This document shows, one piece after another, positions 30,775 to 39,196 of a stretch of 64,000 bases of DNA; the first letter of the stretch is position 1, and each line of letters opens with the position of its first letter. A program made the translations under genes and the position numbers. The stretch is from contig NZ_JAAXMM010000014.1 in NCBI RefSeq assembly GCF_012276985.1, positions 1 through 64,000 on the forward strand. Direction: 5' to 3'. Under the pieces are notes generated by a model. The model ran no database searches, had not been told where the DNA came from, and was given only the letters and a program-made list of their open reading frames with translations. The DNA comes from Agrobacterium sp. a22-2 (GTDB lineage: Bacteria > Pseudomonadota > Alphaproteobacteria > Rhizobiales > Rhizobiaceae).

Positions 30775-32847
30775 ATGACGGCGACGGCCTATCTGGAGAC
30801 ATTGAACGAGGCCCAGCGCCGCGCTGTGGAACATGGCATCGGACCGGAAAAAGGCAGCATCGGCGGCCCACTCCTGGTGATTGCAGGAGCCGGCTCGGGC
30901 AAGACCAATACACTGGCCCATCGGGTCGCCCATCTGATCGTCAACGGCGCCGATCCGCGCCGCATCCTGCTGATGACCTTTTCCCGCCGCGCCGCCTCCG
31001 AAATGGCCAAGCGCGTCGAGCGCATCTGCGGCAAGATCCTCGGCGCCAATGCCGGCGTGCTGACGGATGCCCTGACCTGGGCCGGCACATTCCATGGCAT
31101 CGGCGCCCGGCTGCTGCGCGACTATGCCTATGAGATCGGCCTCGATCCGGATTTCACCATCCACGACCGCGAGGATTCCGCGGATCTGATGAATCTCGCC
31201 CGCCACGAACTCGGCTTTTCCAGGATGGAAACCCGGTTTCCGACCAAGGGCACCTGTCTTTCGATCTATTCGCGGGCGGTCAATTCCGAAACGCCGCTCA
31301 GTGACGTCCTGCGCCTGAACTATCCCTGGGTTGCAACCTGGGAGCTGCAGCTGCGGGACCTGTTTGCCGCCTATGTCGCGGCGAAACAGGCACAGAACGT
31401 GCTGGATTACGACGATCTCCTGCTCTATTGGGCGCAAATGGTCAGCGATCCCGGCATGGCGGAGGATCTCGGCAACCGTTTCGATCATGTTCTGGTCGAT
31501 GAATACCAGGACACCAACAGGTTGCAATCCTCGATCCTGATGGCCCTGAAGCCCGGCGGCCGCGGCCTGACGGTGGTCGGCGACGATGCCCAGTCGATCT
31601 ATTCGTTCCGGGCGGCCACCATCCGCAATATCCTCGATTTTCCTGACACCTTCACGCCACCGGCCGATATCATCACCCTGGATCGCAACTATCGCTCGAC
31701 CACCACCATTCTGTCGGCCGCCAATGGCGTCATCGATCTGGCCCGCGAGCGCTTTACCAAAAACCTCTGGACCGAGCGGCAATCCGACGAGCGCCCGCGG
31801 CTTGTAACCGTGCGCGACGAAGCCGAGCAGGCCAATTACATCGTCGAGCGGATCCTGGAGAACCGCGAGAGCGGCACCACCCTGAAACAGCAGGCCGTGC
31901 TGTTTCGCACCTCGAGCCACAGCGGACCGCTCGAAGTTGAGCTGACCCGCCGCAATATTCCCTTTGTCAAATTCGGCGGGCTGAAATTCCTCGACAGCGC
32001 CCATGTCAAGGATCTGCTGGCCATCCTGCGCTTTGCCCAGAACCCGCGCGACCGGGTCGCAGGCTTCCGGCTGCTGCAGATGCTGCCGGGCGTCGGGCCG
32101 CAGACGGCCGGCAAGGTGCTGGAGACCATGGCGGCCGATCCCGAGCCGCTGCTGGCACTGGCCGAAATCCCGCCGCCGCCCCGCTCGGGCGCCGATTGGG
32201 GCGCCTTTGTCGACATGTTGCGCGAGGTGCGCACTGATACGACCGGCTGGCCTTCGGAAATCGGCCGGGCGCGAGAATGGTACGAGCCGCATCTCGATCG
32301 CATCCACGAGGATGCCGATACCCGCAAGGCCGACCTGCTGCAGCTGGAGCAGATCGCCGGCGGTTATGCGTCGCGCGAACGGTTCCTGACCGAACTGACG
32401 CTCGACCCACCGGATGCGACCAGCGACCAGTCCGGCGTGCCGCTGCGCGATGAGGACTACCTGATCCTCTCGACCATCCATTCGGCCAAGGGCCAGGAAT
32501 GGAAATCCGTCTTCCTGCTCAACTGCGTCGATGGCTGCATACCCTCCGATCTCGGCATCGGCACGACGGCGGAAATCGAAGAGGAGCGCCGGCTGCTCTA
32601 TGTCGCCATGACCCGCGCCAAGGACAGCCTGCACCTGGTCATCCCGCAGCGCTTTTTCACCCATGGCCAGAATGCGCAAGGCGACCGCCATGTCTATGCC
32701 GCGCGGTCCCGCTTCATTCCCGCCACCCTACTGCAATTCTTCGAATGCTGTGCCTGGCCGCTGGTCAAAGCCAATGAGCCCGGCCAACGCGACGCCCGCC
32801 AGATCCGCATCGACGTCGGCGCGCGCATGCGCGGCATGTGGCAATAG
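30775..32847 (+). CDS. UvrD/Rep-family ATP-dependent DNA helicase
   Basis: This 690-residue superfamily 1A helicase unwinds DNA 3' to 5'. Motif I is GAGSGKT, II is VDEYQDTN, III is GDDAQSIYSFR, IV-like is DRNYRST, and VI is LLYVAMTRAK. The length is close to Rep and UvrD. It is not the usual chromosomal UvrD form because the C-terminal linker is short and ends RGMWQ. AGGAG lies 5 nt before ATG 30775; the frame upstream to 30595 overlaps treY and is unlikely. No EcfG-type promoter was found, so it may have its own. Confidence 0.9.
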   Translation: MTATAYLETLNEAQRRAVEHGIGPEKGSIGGPLLVIAGAGSGKTNTLAHRVAHLIVNGADPRRILLMTFSRRAASEMAKRVERICGKILGANAGVLTDALTWAGTFHGIGARLLRDYAYEIGLDPDFTIHDREDSADLMNLARHELGFSRMETRFPTKGTCLSIYSRAVNSETPLSDVLRLNYPWVATWELQLRDLFAAYVAAKQAQNVLDYDDLLLYWAQMVSDPGMAEDLGNRFDHVLVDEYQDTNRLQSSILMALKPGGRGLTVVGDDAQSIYSFRAATIRNILDFPDTFTPPADIITLDRNYRSTTTILSAANGVIDLARERFTKNLWTERQSDERPRLVTVRDEAEQANYIVERILENRESGTTLKQQAVLFRTSSHSGPLEVELTRRNIPFVKFGGLKFLDSAHVKDLLAILRFAQNPRDRVAGFRLLQMLPGVGPQTAGKVLETMAADPEPLLALAEIPPPPRSGADWGAFVDMLREVRTDTTGWPSEIGRAREWYEPHLDRIHEDADTRKADLLQLEQIAGGYASRERFLTELTLDPPDATSDQSGVPLRDEDYLILSTIHSAKGQEWKSVFLLNCVDGCIPSDLGIGTTAEIEEERRLLYVAMTRAKDSLHLVIPQRFFTHGQNAQGDRHVYAARSRFIPATLLQFFECCAWPLVKANEPGQRDARQIRIDVGARMRGMWQ

Positions 32848-32992
32848 ACCGGGATATCGGCACGACAGAGTTCCCGCAGACAGCACAAAGTGAATGAACG
32901 ACGAGTGCCTTTCGGTCCTTGATCGTGTTTCAGGTCTCCGACGATCTGGTTTCGACATATGTGAGCCGTGTTCTTCCAACAGAGAGGCTCAC

Positions 32993-34024
32993 ATGCTGAA
33001 ATCTGCTTTGCTCACCGGCGGCCTGTGGCTGTCGGCCACCACGCTCGCCCTTTCTGCCGCCGCTATCGGCTTCCAAGAAACCGACTTGGACAAAGACGGT
33101 TCTCGACCGCTTCATGTTGCCGTCTGGTATCCGGTCCATGACCGAGCAAGCCCTGCCGTGACTGTTGGCGAAAACGCCGTGTTCTACGGCATCGACGCCA
33201 TAAGGGACGCAGCTCCTACATCAGAGGCGCGTCCTCTGGTCGTTCTCTCCCATGGCTATGGCGGCAGTTGGCGCAATCTGAACTGGCTGGCAAGTGCGCT
33301 TGTCCAGCAAGGCTATATCGTTGCAGCAACCGATCATCCCGGCACCACCACGTTCAACAAGGATGCGGCGCAAGCCGCGACACTGTGGGAGCGGCCGCGT
33401 GATCTGAGCCGCGTCATCGACGCCTTGATCGCCGACCCTCATCTCGCCGGCAGAATTGATGCAAAAAGGATCGCCGCCATCGGACATTCATTGGGCGGCT
33501 GGACCATTTCCGCTCTCGCCGGCGGGCGTTTTGACACGCGACAGTTTGAGAAGGATTGCCAGACCCACACGAGCCCTCGAGCCTGCAACCTTGCCGCGGA
33601 ACTCGGGCTTGGCGATTCAAGGCTTGAACGGGATATGGCAGATCCCCGCATCGCAACATTCGTATCTCTCGACCTGGGATTGGCACGGGGCTTTTCGCCG
33701 AAGAGCCTGGCGGACATCCAGTCACCCTTTCTTGTGATCGGTGCGGGTACCGATATCGGCGACATGCCGGCAAGGCTCGAATCTGGTTACCTCGCGCAAC
33801 ACCTGCCGAAAGCCACCTCGACCTCTGTCGAAATTCCCGACGCCATGCACTTCAGTTTCATGCAGCTTTGCAAGCCTGATGCGGTGGCGCTGATCGAGGA
33901 GGAAACACCGGGCGATGGAATTGTCTGCAAGGAAGGTGGAACGCGGCGCCGCGAAGAGGTCCATCGGGAGGTTGCCTTTCTCGTGATCGGCTTCCTGGCC
34001 ACAGCCATTCCGGCCAATCCGTAG
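32993..34024 (+). CDS. secreted alpha/beta hydrolase (dienelactone hydrolase/PAF-acetylhydrolase-like)
   Basis: This 343-residue protein has a signal peptide (residues about 1-22, MLKSALLTGGLWLSATTLAL) and an alpha/beta-hydrolase fold. LSHGYGGSWRN gives the oxyanion region, AIGHSLGGWT the nucleophile Ser, and MHFSFM a likely catalytic His. The layout resembles bacterial PAF-acetylhydrolase-like esterases. The substrate is unknown. AGAGAGG lies 5 nt before ATG 32993. It stands alone between the helicase and WGR genes. Confidence 0.8.
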   Translation: MLKSALLTGGLWLSATTLALSAAAIGFQETDLDKDGSRPLHVAVWYPVHDRASPAVTVGENAVFYGIDAIRDAAPTSEARPLVVLSHGYGGSWRNLNWLASALVQQGYIVAATDHPGTTTFNKDAAQAATLWERPRDLSRVIDALIADPHLAGRIDAKRIAAIGHSLGGWTISALAGGRFDTRQFEKDCQTHTSPRACNLAAELGLGDSRLERDMADPRIATFVSLDLGLARGFSPKSLADIQSPFLVIGAGTDIGDMPARLESGYLAQHLPKATSTSVEIPDAMHFSFMQLCKPDAVALIEEETPGDGIVCKEGGTRRREEVHREVAFLVIGFLATAIPANP

Positions 34025-34162
34025 GAGCCGAGCACTTTGCCAAGCATGGGTAATAGTTCGGCGACGACGAAGCAAAATCTATCAGCACCGTGAATCGTTG
34101 GTAACTCATCGATTCAAATTAGTCGTTGGACGTCGGGGTCTTGCCTCGCGAGACTCCGGCGC

Positions 34163-34399
34163 ATGTCAAAGCAGATCCAAAACCTTCACCTGACGCGCGT
34201 CGATGCCAGTCGAAACATGGCGCGGTTCTATGAACTCTGCCTGCAGCCGACGCTGTTCGGCGAGGTCTCGCTGCTGCGGTCCTGGGGGCGGATCGGCACG
34301 ATCGGCCGTTGCAAGGTGGAAACGTTTGCGGTCGATGACCAGGCCGAGGCGGCGCTGGCGCGACTTGAGCGGGCCAAGCGTCGGAGCGGTTACCGCTGA
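34163..34399 (+). CDS. WGR domain protein
   Basis: This 78-residue protein is essentially one WGR domain (YELCLQPTLFGEVSLLRSWGRIG with the Trp-Gly-Arg at residues 41-43). WGR domains occur in PARPs and in stand-alone bacterial proteins and are thought to bind nucleic acids. The partner and role here are unknown. A hairpin between it and the convergent RTX gene acts mainly for the latter. Confidence 0.85.
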   Translation: MSKQIQNLHLTRVDASRNMARFYELCLQPTLFGEVSLLRSWGRIGTIGRCKVETFAVDDQAEAALARLERAKRRSGYR

Positions 34400-34402
34400 G
34401 AC

Positions 34403-34431
34403 GAAAACGCCCGGCCGCAAGGGGCCGGGCG
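34403..34431 (-). terminator. terminator of the RTX gene
   Basis: A perfect 9-bp stem CGCCCGGCC/GGCCGGGCG (34408-34416 with 34423-34431) is followed on the minus strand by TTTTC. Confidence 0.7.
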
Positions 34432-34456
34432 AGGCAACACATCAGAAACGCATCGA

Positions 34457-35275
34457 TCAGAAGATGAAGTCGCTGGCGTCGAGCGTCGAGAGCTTGACGT
34501 TTTCGAGCACGATCTTGTCACCATTGCCGGCATTGATGATGATGTCCGAACCGCTGACCTTAAGATGGTTGCTTTTCAGATCGGCGAAGCTGGTGATGGA
34601 ACTGACATCCGACAGATCGATGCGGTCGTGGTCGCTGCCCACCGCGTCGAAATCCGTGATCCGATCTGCGCCATAGCCCGTCTTGAAGACGAAGATATCC
34701 GCACCAACCTGGCCCCGCATGACGTCGGCGCCAGCCCCGCCGTCCAGTTTGTCGGCGCCGTTGCCGCCGGCCAGCCAATCGTTGCCGGAGCCACCGAACA
34801 GCTGATCATTGCCGTTGTCGCCATCCAGATCGTCGGCGCCATTGAGGCCGCGCAAGATGTCATTGCCATTGCCGCCCCAGAACATGTCGGCATAGTTGGT
34901 GCCCGACAGGTCATCGGCGCCAGATAGCAGCGTGTTGAGGAATTTCACGGTGCTACCGCTGTCGATCGCGGCAGAAAGCGTCGTGCCGGAAATATTGAGC
35001 CCGGTTGCCGACCACATGGTATTGCCGGCCGACAGGATGGTGAGGCCGGTGATCTTGCCGGCGGTGATTCCGAAGATTTCGCCATCGACATATTTGTAGG
35101 TGAGGCCGGAGCCGGTGAAGGTCATGGAATTCTTGGCATTGTCCCAGAAGCGCAGCTGGGTCTTCGATGCGGCTTCGTAATTGTAGTCCAAGATCGTTTC
35201 GAGCGTCTCCGACAGAAATGCTTCGAAATCCACGCCCGTACCGGCCGAAAAGCCGCCCAATTTCATTTTACTCAT
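34457..35275 (-). CDS. RTX-repeat calcium-binding protein, likely exported by type I secretion
   Basis: This 272-residue protein has an N-terminal part of about 120 residues of unknown fold, then about six nonapeptide RTX repeats (GGNGNDILR, GDNGNDQLF, GGSGNDWLA, GGNGADKLD, GGAGADVMR, GQVGADIFV) and a C-terminal ending SDFIF of the type used as a type I secretion signal. There is no Sec signal. RTX repeats bind calcium outside the cell. No enzyme domain is visible, and no type I exporter is encoded nearby. The start MSKMKLGGF at 35275 is the first ATG of the conserved part. Confidence 0.83.
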   Translation of the reverse strand: MSKMKLGGFSAGTGVDFEAFLSETLETILDYNYEAASKTQLRFWDNAKNSMTFTGSGLTYKYVDGEIFGITAGKITGLTILSAGNTMWSATGLNISGTTLSAAIDSGSTVKFLNTLLSGADDLSGTNYADMFWGGNGNDILRGLNGADDLDGDNGNDQLFGGSGNDWLAGGNGADKLDGGAGADVMRGQVGADIFVFKTGYGADRITDFDAVGSDHDRIDLSDVSSITSFADLKSNHLKVSGSDIIINAGNGDKIVLENVKLSTLDASDFIF

Positions 35276-35429
35276 AAACCGTCCCCAGATGAAAATACAA
35301 CGTATGCTTACCGGAGGCGAATACTGCGAACAACCTTTGGAAAACCCAAATTCGTTTCTTTGCGGGACAGTGTTAATTCCGTGTAAATGCGCCAATCCGC
35401 TGTTTAGCGAAGATGCGGCGTTGACGGTC

Positions 35430-35747
35430 TCAGATCCATGGCATCCCGGCTGGCGGCAGGGCGGACAGGCCGGTATCCCGCTCGCCGCGGTCATCCTCAT
35501 CCGGTTCGAGCCGATAATAGCTGAGGCAACGTTCCGTGTCGGCCAGTCGGTCGACCAGGCAGAGTTCATAGCCGTCCTCATCCAGGAACAGCGCAACGCA
35601 GGCCCCGCCACCACCCTGATCGCCCGGCAGGCAGAAATATTCGGCGGGCCTAACCGGCGGAACGACCGGTCGCTCCTCGCCCACCGCTCCGCCTGCAACC
35701 GATAACGACAAGGCCAGGGCTGCGGGTACAAGCCTCATTTCCATCAT
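35430..35747 (-). CDS. small exported protein with four cysteines
   Basis: The function is not recognised. This 105-residue protein has a signal peptide (residues about 1-25, RLVPAALALSLSVAGGAVG). The mature part is acidic with Cys in YFCLPG, GACVAL, YELCLV and RCLSYY, suggesting two disulfides in the periplasm. GGAGG lies 5 nt before ATG 35747. GTG 35762 is also in frame but lies in the SD. Confidence 0.6.
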   Translation of the reverse strand: MMEMRLVPAALALSLSVAGGAVGEERPVVPPVRPAEYFCLPGDQGGGGACVALFLDEDGYELCLVDRLADTERCLSYYRLEPDEDDRGERDTGLSALPPAGMPWI

Positions 35748-35775
35748 GCTCTCCTCCCCCACCCTGGCGTCGACA

Positions 35776-36456
35776 TCAACGGTGGAAAACGCGGGTGCCG
35801 GTTGCCGTTCCGCCGCGAGGACCTGTCCGTGTCACGCTGCAGGACGGATCGCCGGCCCGCGTGCAGGTTCTGGTCCGGCTGGCCGAGTTGCCATAAGCGC
35901 CTGTCGTATTGCGGGTCGATGTGCAGGTACCGTCCGCGCAGGTGCGGGTCTGCGAGGTCGAGCCGCCATAGATGCCGGAGGTCGACCGGGTTCCCGTGCA
36001 ACTGCCATTGGCGCAATTAACGTCCCGCGAATGAGAGGTCACCCGCGGCGCATAAGGAGCGTAAGGCGGATAGGCGGCCCAGCGGCCATACCAGGGATAA
36101 CCGACATAATAGTTGTCCCAATAGGCCTTGTTGAAGGCAACCACCGAAATGCCGACGGTCGCCGCAACCGGAGCCGTCACGACAACAGGTGCGCCGTTGT
36201 AGATCACTTGGACATAGCTGGCCGCCACCCAGCCTCGGTAGGTGCCGAGCGAAATATCGCACCAGGTGTAGCCGGACAGGCATCCGTGGGTCACGATGCG
36301 CGCCCCGGCCGGAACGACCGTCACCACGGGATAGGACGTCGAAGGCCCGGCCCTCAGGTTGACATTAGCGGTGGCCACAGCCGTGGTGGCGGCCGCGGCC
36401 GGAATGGCGGACATGCCCAGAAGCATGACCATCGACATCAGAATTTTTCGCATCAT
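35776..36456 (-). CDS. secreted bacterial SH3-domain protein with Thr/Ser/Arg-rich repeats
   Basis: This 226-residue protein has a signal peptide (residues about 1-23, ending AIPAAAA), then a bacterial SH3 domain (ATANVNLRAGPSTSYPVVTVV ... GWVAASYVQV; residues about 30-90). A Tyr/Pro-rich linker and a repetitive tail follow, with CTGTRSTSGIYGGSTSQTR-like units recurring about every 22 residues and paired Cys. Bacterial SH3 domains bind peptidoglycan or periplasmic partners. ATG 36456 (or 36453) starts the signal peptide. The 5' extension to 36564 has no support. Confidence 0.8.
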   Translation of the reverse strand: MMRKILMSMVMLLGMSAIPAAAATTAVATANVNLRAGPSTSYPVVTVVPAGARIVTHGCLSGYTWCDISLGTYRGWVAASYVQVIYNGAPVVVTAPVAATVGISVVAFNKAYWDNYYVGYPWYGRWAAYPPYAPYAPRVTSHSRDVNCANGSCTGTRSTSGIYGGSTSQTRTCADGTCTSTRNTTGAYGNSASRTRTCTRAGDPSCSVTRTGPRGGTATGTRVFHR

Positions 36457-36606
36457 GGCGGCTCTCGCTCTTCCTGTCAGTTGCAGCGTGCCCGTGCGAT
36501 CCGGATTTTCCGGTATCTCACGACAGGCTCCAACCCTAAGAGCCGCAGTTGTCGATCGTTTCACCCGCCGATAGCGTTTTGTAACCGATTGTTTCAGGGA
36601 CGACCG

Positions 36607-37821
36607 CTAGGTCTTGGCGCGCTCCAGGGCCTGAAGCATCGGATAGATACTGAACGCCCCCTTTTCAGCCTTTTCGGTCAGATTGCGAAGATAGCCACCG
36701 GCCGAGCGAATGGTCTCGGCCCGCTCCAGCATGACAGCGATGGTCACGGCCGCCGCCTGCGGCCCCATGGCCTGTTTGGCCTTCGTCCAGGCATCCGCCG
36801 ATATGCCCAGCATGGAGCGCACCAGTTCCGCGGTTTTCAGCACATCGGCCCAGCTGGAAATGCCGCCCTTGGCATAATCCTTAAGCTGCGGGCAAAGTTT
36901 CTGCAGTTTGGTGAGACTGATCGCCATCTTGCGTTCCGGTGCAGGACCGCTGTTTTGGGCACTCCCGCCGGTATTATGGTCTAAGCCATTAGATTCAGAT
37001 GGAAGGTCTGTGTTTGAATTCTGAATATGGCGCTCGAAATGGTGATCATTGGCGCTCATTTCTTGTTCAGTCAGTGAATTGAGGTAGGCCGTTTCCACCG
37101 TATCACGCAGAATTCTGAGGTCGGCGAGAAGCGGTTCCATGTCGGAAAGGCGCGCGCGGCGCGGCAGGCGTCCGGACAGGGCGGCAAGCCGCAGGGCGAA
37201 ATCCACCCAGTCGCCCGGACGGCTTTCTTCCATCGCTGTCGCAACGACCTTTGAGATGTCACGCAGGTGGACGGTGATCTCGCCGCGCAGCACGCGGATC
37301 GCCTTGGCTTCCGCCCTTGCCGCCTCTGCCGCCGCATAGATCTCGTCGGCCTTGAGGGCCAGGGGAGCCAGATCGAAGCCGAAGGCCTCCTCCACCTCGC
37401 CGGTATCGTCCCGACGGCAGAAGCGCTTGCCATTGGCACTGTCGCGCCGAAAAATCATGCCGGTATCCACCAGGGCTGCCAGATGACGGCGGATGGTGGC
37501 TGGCGCCATGCCGCGGGCCCGCATGGCAAGCTCGCGATTGGATGGGAAGACGATCAGCGGCTGCTTGCCGTCCAGTTCCCGCTCGCTATAGAAGCTCACC
37601 AGAGCCTCGAGAAGGCAAATGGTCCGGTCGCCAAGGCCAAAGACCTCGCGTGCCTCGGTCAAGGCGCGCAGCAATTGCCACTTGTCGGCACGCCCCGTCT
37701 CGTTGCCGCCATTGCCGTTGCGCAGTTCTTCCTGCCGGGCGCCGACCTTGGCCTGGCGGGCAAAAAGCCGCGCAGACATCCGTCCGCCGCCGAATGGCGT
37801 CGTTGCAAGTCTCTCCATCAT
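36607..37821 (-). CDS. repC: replication initiator RepC
   Basis: This 404-residue protein is the replication initiator of repABC replicons and acts in cis at an origin inside its own gene. It begins MMERLATTPFGGGRMSARLFARQ, as RepC proteins do, has a winged-helix DNA-binding part (SNRELAMRARGMAPATIRRHLAAL, residues about 93-117) and a typical C-terminal GISADAWTKAKQAMGPQAAAV. ATG 37821 has AGGGGA 6 nt upstream. It is the last gene of the repABC operon, 256 bp after repB, with the ctRNA gene in the gap. Confidence 0.96.
   Translation of the reverse strand: MMERLATTPFGGGRMSARLFARQAKVGARQEELRNGNGGNETGRADKWQLLRALTEAREVFGLGDRTICLLEALVSFYSERELDGKQPLIVFPSNRELAMRARGMAPATIRRHLAALVDTGMIFRRDSANGKRFCRRDDTGEVEEAFGFDLAPLALKADEIYAAAEAARAEAKAIRVLRGEITVHLRDISKVVATAMEESRPGDWVDFALRLAALSGRLPRRARLSDMEPLLADLRILRDTVETAYLNSLTEQEMSANDHHFERHIQNSNTDLPSESNGLDHNTGGSAQNSGPAPERKMAISLTKLQKLCPQLKDYAKGGISSWADVLKTAELVRSMLGISADAWTKAKQAMGPQAAAVTIAVMLERAETIRSAGGYLRNLTEKAEKGAFSIYPMLQALERAKT
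36960..37090. other. candidate oriV: A/T-rich patch inside repC
   Basis: This part of repC is clearly richer in A/T than its surroundings (for example ATTAGATTCAGATGG and TTTGAATTCTGAATATGG) and encodes the poorly conserved Asn/Ser-rich linker of RepC. In studied repABC plasmids the origin lies in such a low-GC patch within repC. The exact limits are approximate. Confidence 0.5.
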
Positions 37822-37949
37822 GTCAGGTCCCCTTATCAAAGAGGCAAGAAGGACCCGTCAACGGCAGACCGATGGACAAAACAATACGTTTCGGACGGGC
37901 TATTTGCCGCCGACTCTTGACTTTGCCCGGAGGAAGTGATTCTCTCAAA

Positions 37950-38003
37950 TTGCTACATAAGAAGAGGGCTTCCGAAATGGTGACGTTTTGGGGGCCTTTT
38001 TTT
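37950..38003 (+). ncRNA. counter-transcribed RNA (ctRNA, incompatibility RNA) of repABC
   Basis: The repB-repC gap encodes, opposite to repC, a short RNA that in repABC replicons represses repC and determines incompatibility. The 3' end is a terminator hairpin: GGCTTCCGAAA (37967-37977) pairs, with G-U wobbles, with TTTTGGGGGCC (37986-37996), followed by seven T (37997-38003). A -35-like TTGACT at 37917-37922 and a weak -10 within TTCTCTCAAAT predict a start near 37950. The size of about 54 nt is typical. The exact start is inferred. Confidence 0.75.
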
Positions 38004-38077
38004 CTTGGCTCTGAGCTTCCTTTCCTAAATCTCTTTATGCGTATGGCGGAGCGCAGGCGCTCCGCAATTCACCTGTT

Positions 38078-39193
38078 TCAAGCGGACGCGGCGACGAAGG
38101 CTGCGTAATCCGCCGCCAGCCGCTCGCCGTAGCGGTCGACAAAGCCTGGGTCGACATCCCCGAGGAACTCGATCTTGACACCCCGTCCCTGCTGGCTGAT
38201 CCTTGCGAACACCTTGCCGTCAGGACCCTTCAGCTGTTCGGCCTCCGCCTTTTCCGGCTTTGCCCGGCGCGACAGCCGGTCGAACAGCATCTGGAACCGC
38301 TCGTCGCTTGAGGCCGACTTGAACCGTTCGGTCTGCACCTCGTCGGCAGCCTTTTCGACGCCGGCTCCCGTCGACAGCAATTGTCCGAGCGCGATCCAGC
38401 GATCCCGTCCGGCCTTCGGCGCGGGGCCAATGGCCCGAACAAAACGGATCGGCACGCTGTCGGCCACCTGGATCAGCCGCGACAGCTCGCTTTTCTGCAC
38501 GGCAAGCGCCTCGCCAGCCAGCTTGCGGTCGAAACCGCGCTCCGTCAGAGCCTTGGCAAACAGCGCCCGCTCGATAAAGGTCAGGTTACGCCGCTCGGCG
38601 TTTTCCTTACCCTGGGCCAGAACCAGCTCGTCATCCGAAAGCGTTCGCACGATCGCCTTGACGGCGATGCCGACGCGCCGGGCGGCTTTCAACCGGCGAT
38701 GGCCATAGGCGACCTGATAGCGCCCGGAAATATCCGGGTGGCGGCGCACGAGGATGGGCACCTGCTGGCCGCTGTCGCGGATGCTGTCGACCAGCGCCAG
38801 GAAATCCGGGTCGTCGCGTTCCTCTTCACTCAGTCGGTCCAACACGAAAGAGGAGTCGATCTTGTCGGTATCGAGCGCGATAATCCGTTCGCCGTCCTCC
38901 AACGCCTGACGCAGCGCCTTTGCTTCTTCGGCCTCCCGGGTAATCGAGGTGAGCGACAGGCCCATGGCCTTTACGGCTCCGGAAGCAACGCGAGGACCCG
39001 GTGTCCGGGACGTAAAACCGGACGGCGTCGAGGGTCCACTCGCATCGCCACCAACCGCGGTCGGCGCGGCATTGCCGGTCTGAGGCAAGGGTTCCGCCTT
39101 CACCTCGAGCGCAGGGTTAGCTGGCGCCGGACCGCTCGGGACCGGATCGGAGAAAAGCGCCTTCAGCTCGGATTTACGGTTCTTTCCTGCCAT
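38078..39193 (-). CDS. repB: plasmid partition protein RepB (ParB family)
   Basis: This 371-residue DNA-binding protein loads on parS and works with RepA in segregation. The ParB/Srx CTPase core lies at residues about 108-200 (SIRDSGQQVPILVRRHP, VAYGHRRLKAARRVG, LAQGKENAERRNLTFIERA), followed by the KorB-like helix-turn-helix (ALAVQKSELSRLIQVADSVP). The N-terminal GKNRKSELKALFSD is the RepA-contact sequence typical of RepB. It starts 3 bp after repA. Confidence 0.96.
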   Translation of the reverse strand: MAGKNRKSELKALFSDPVPSGPAPANPALEVKAEPLPQTGNAAPTAVGGDASGPSTPSGFTSRTPGPRVASGAVKAMGLSLTSITREAEEAKALRQALEDGERIIALDTDKIDSSFVLDRLSEEERDDPDFLALVDSIRDSGQQVPILVRRHPDISGRYQVAYGHRRLKAARRVGIAVKAIVRTLSDDELVLAQGKENAERRNLTFIERALFAKALTERGFDRKLAGEALAVQKSELSRLIQVADSVPIRFVRAIGPAPKAGRDRWIALGQLLSTGAGVEKAADEVQTERFKSASSDERFQMLFDRLSRRAKPEKAEAEQLKGPDGKVFARISQQGRGVKIEFLGDVDPGFVDRYGERLAADYAAFVAASA

Positions 39194-39196
39194 CGA

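Noticed and set aside
30727..32691. 654-codon minus-strand frame opposite the UvrD helicase
   Set aside because: The helicase frame has all motifs; the antisense frame is a codon-bias shadow.
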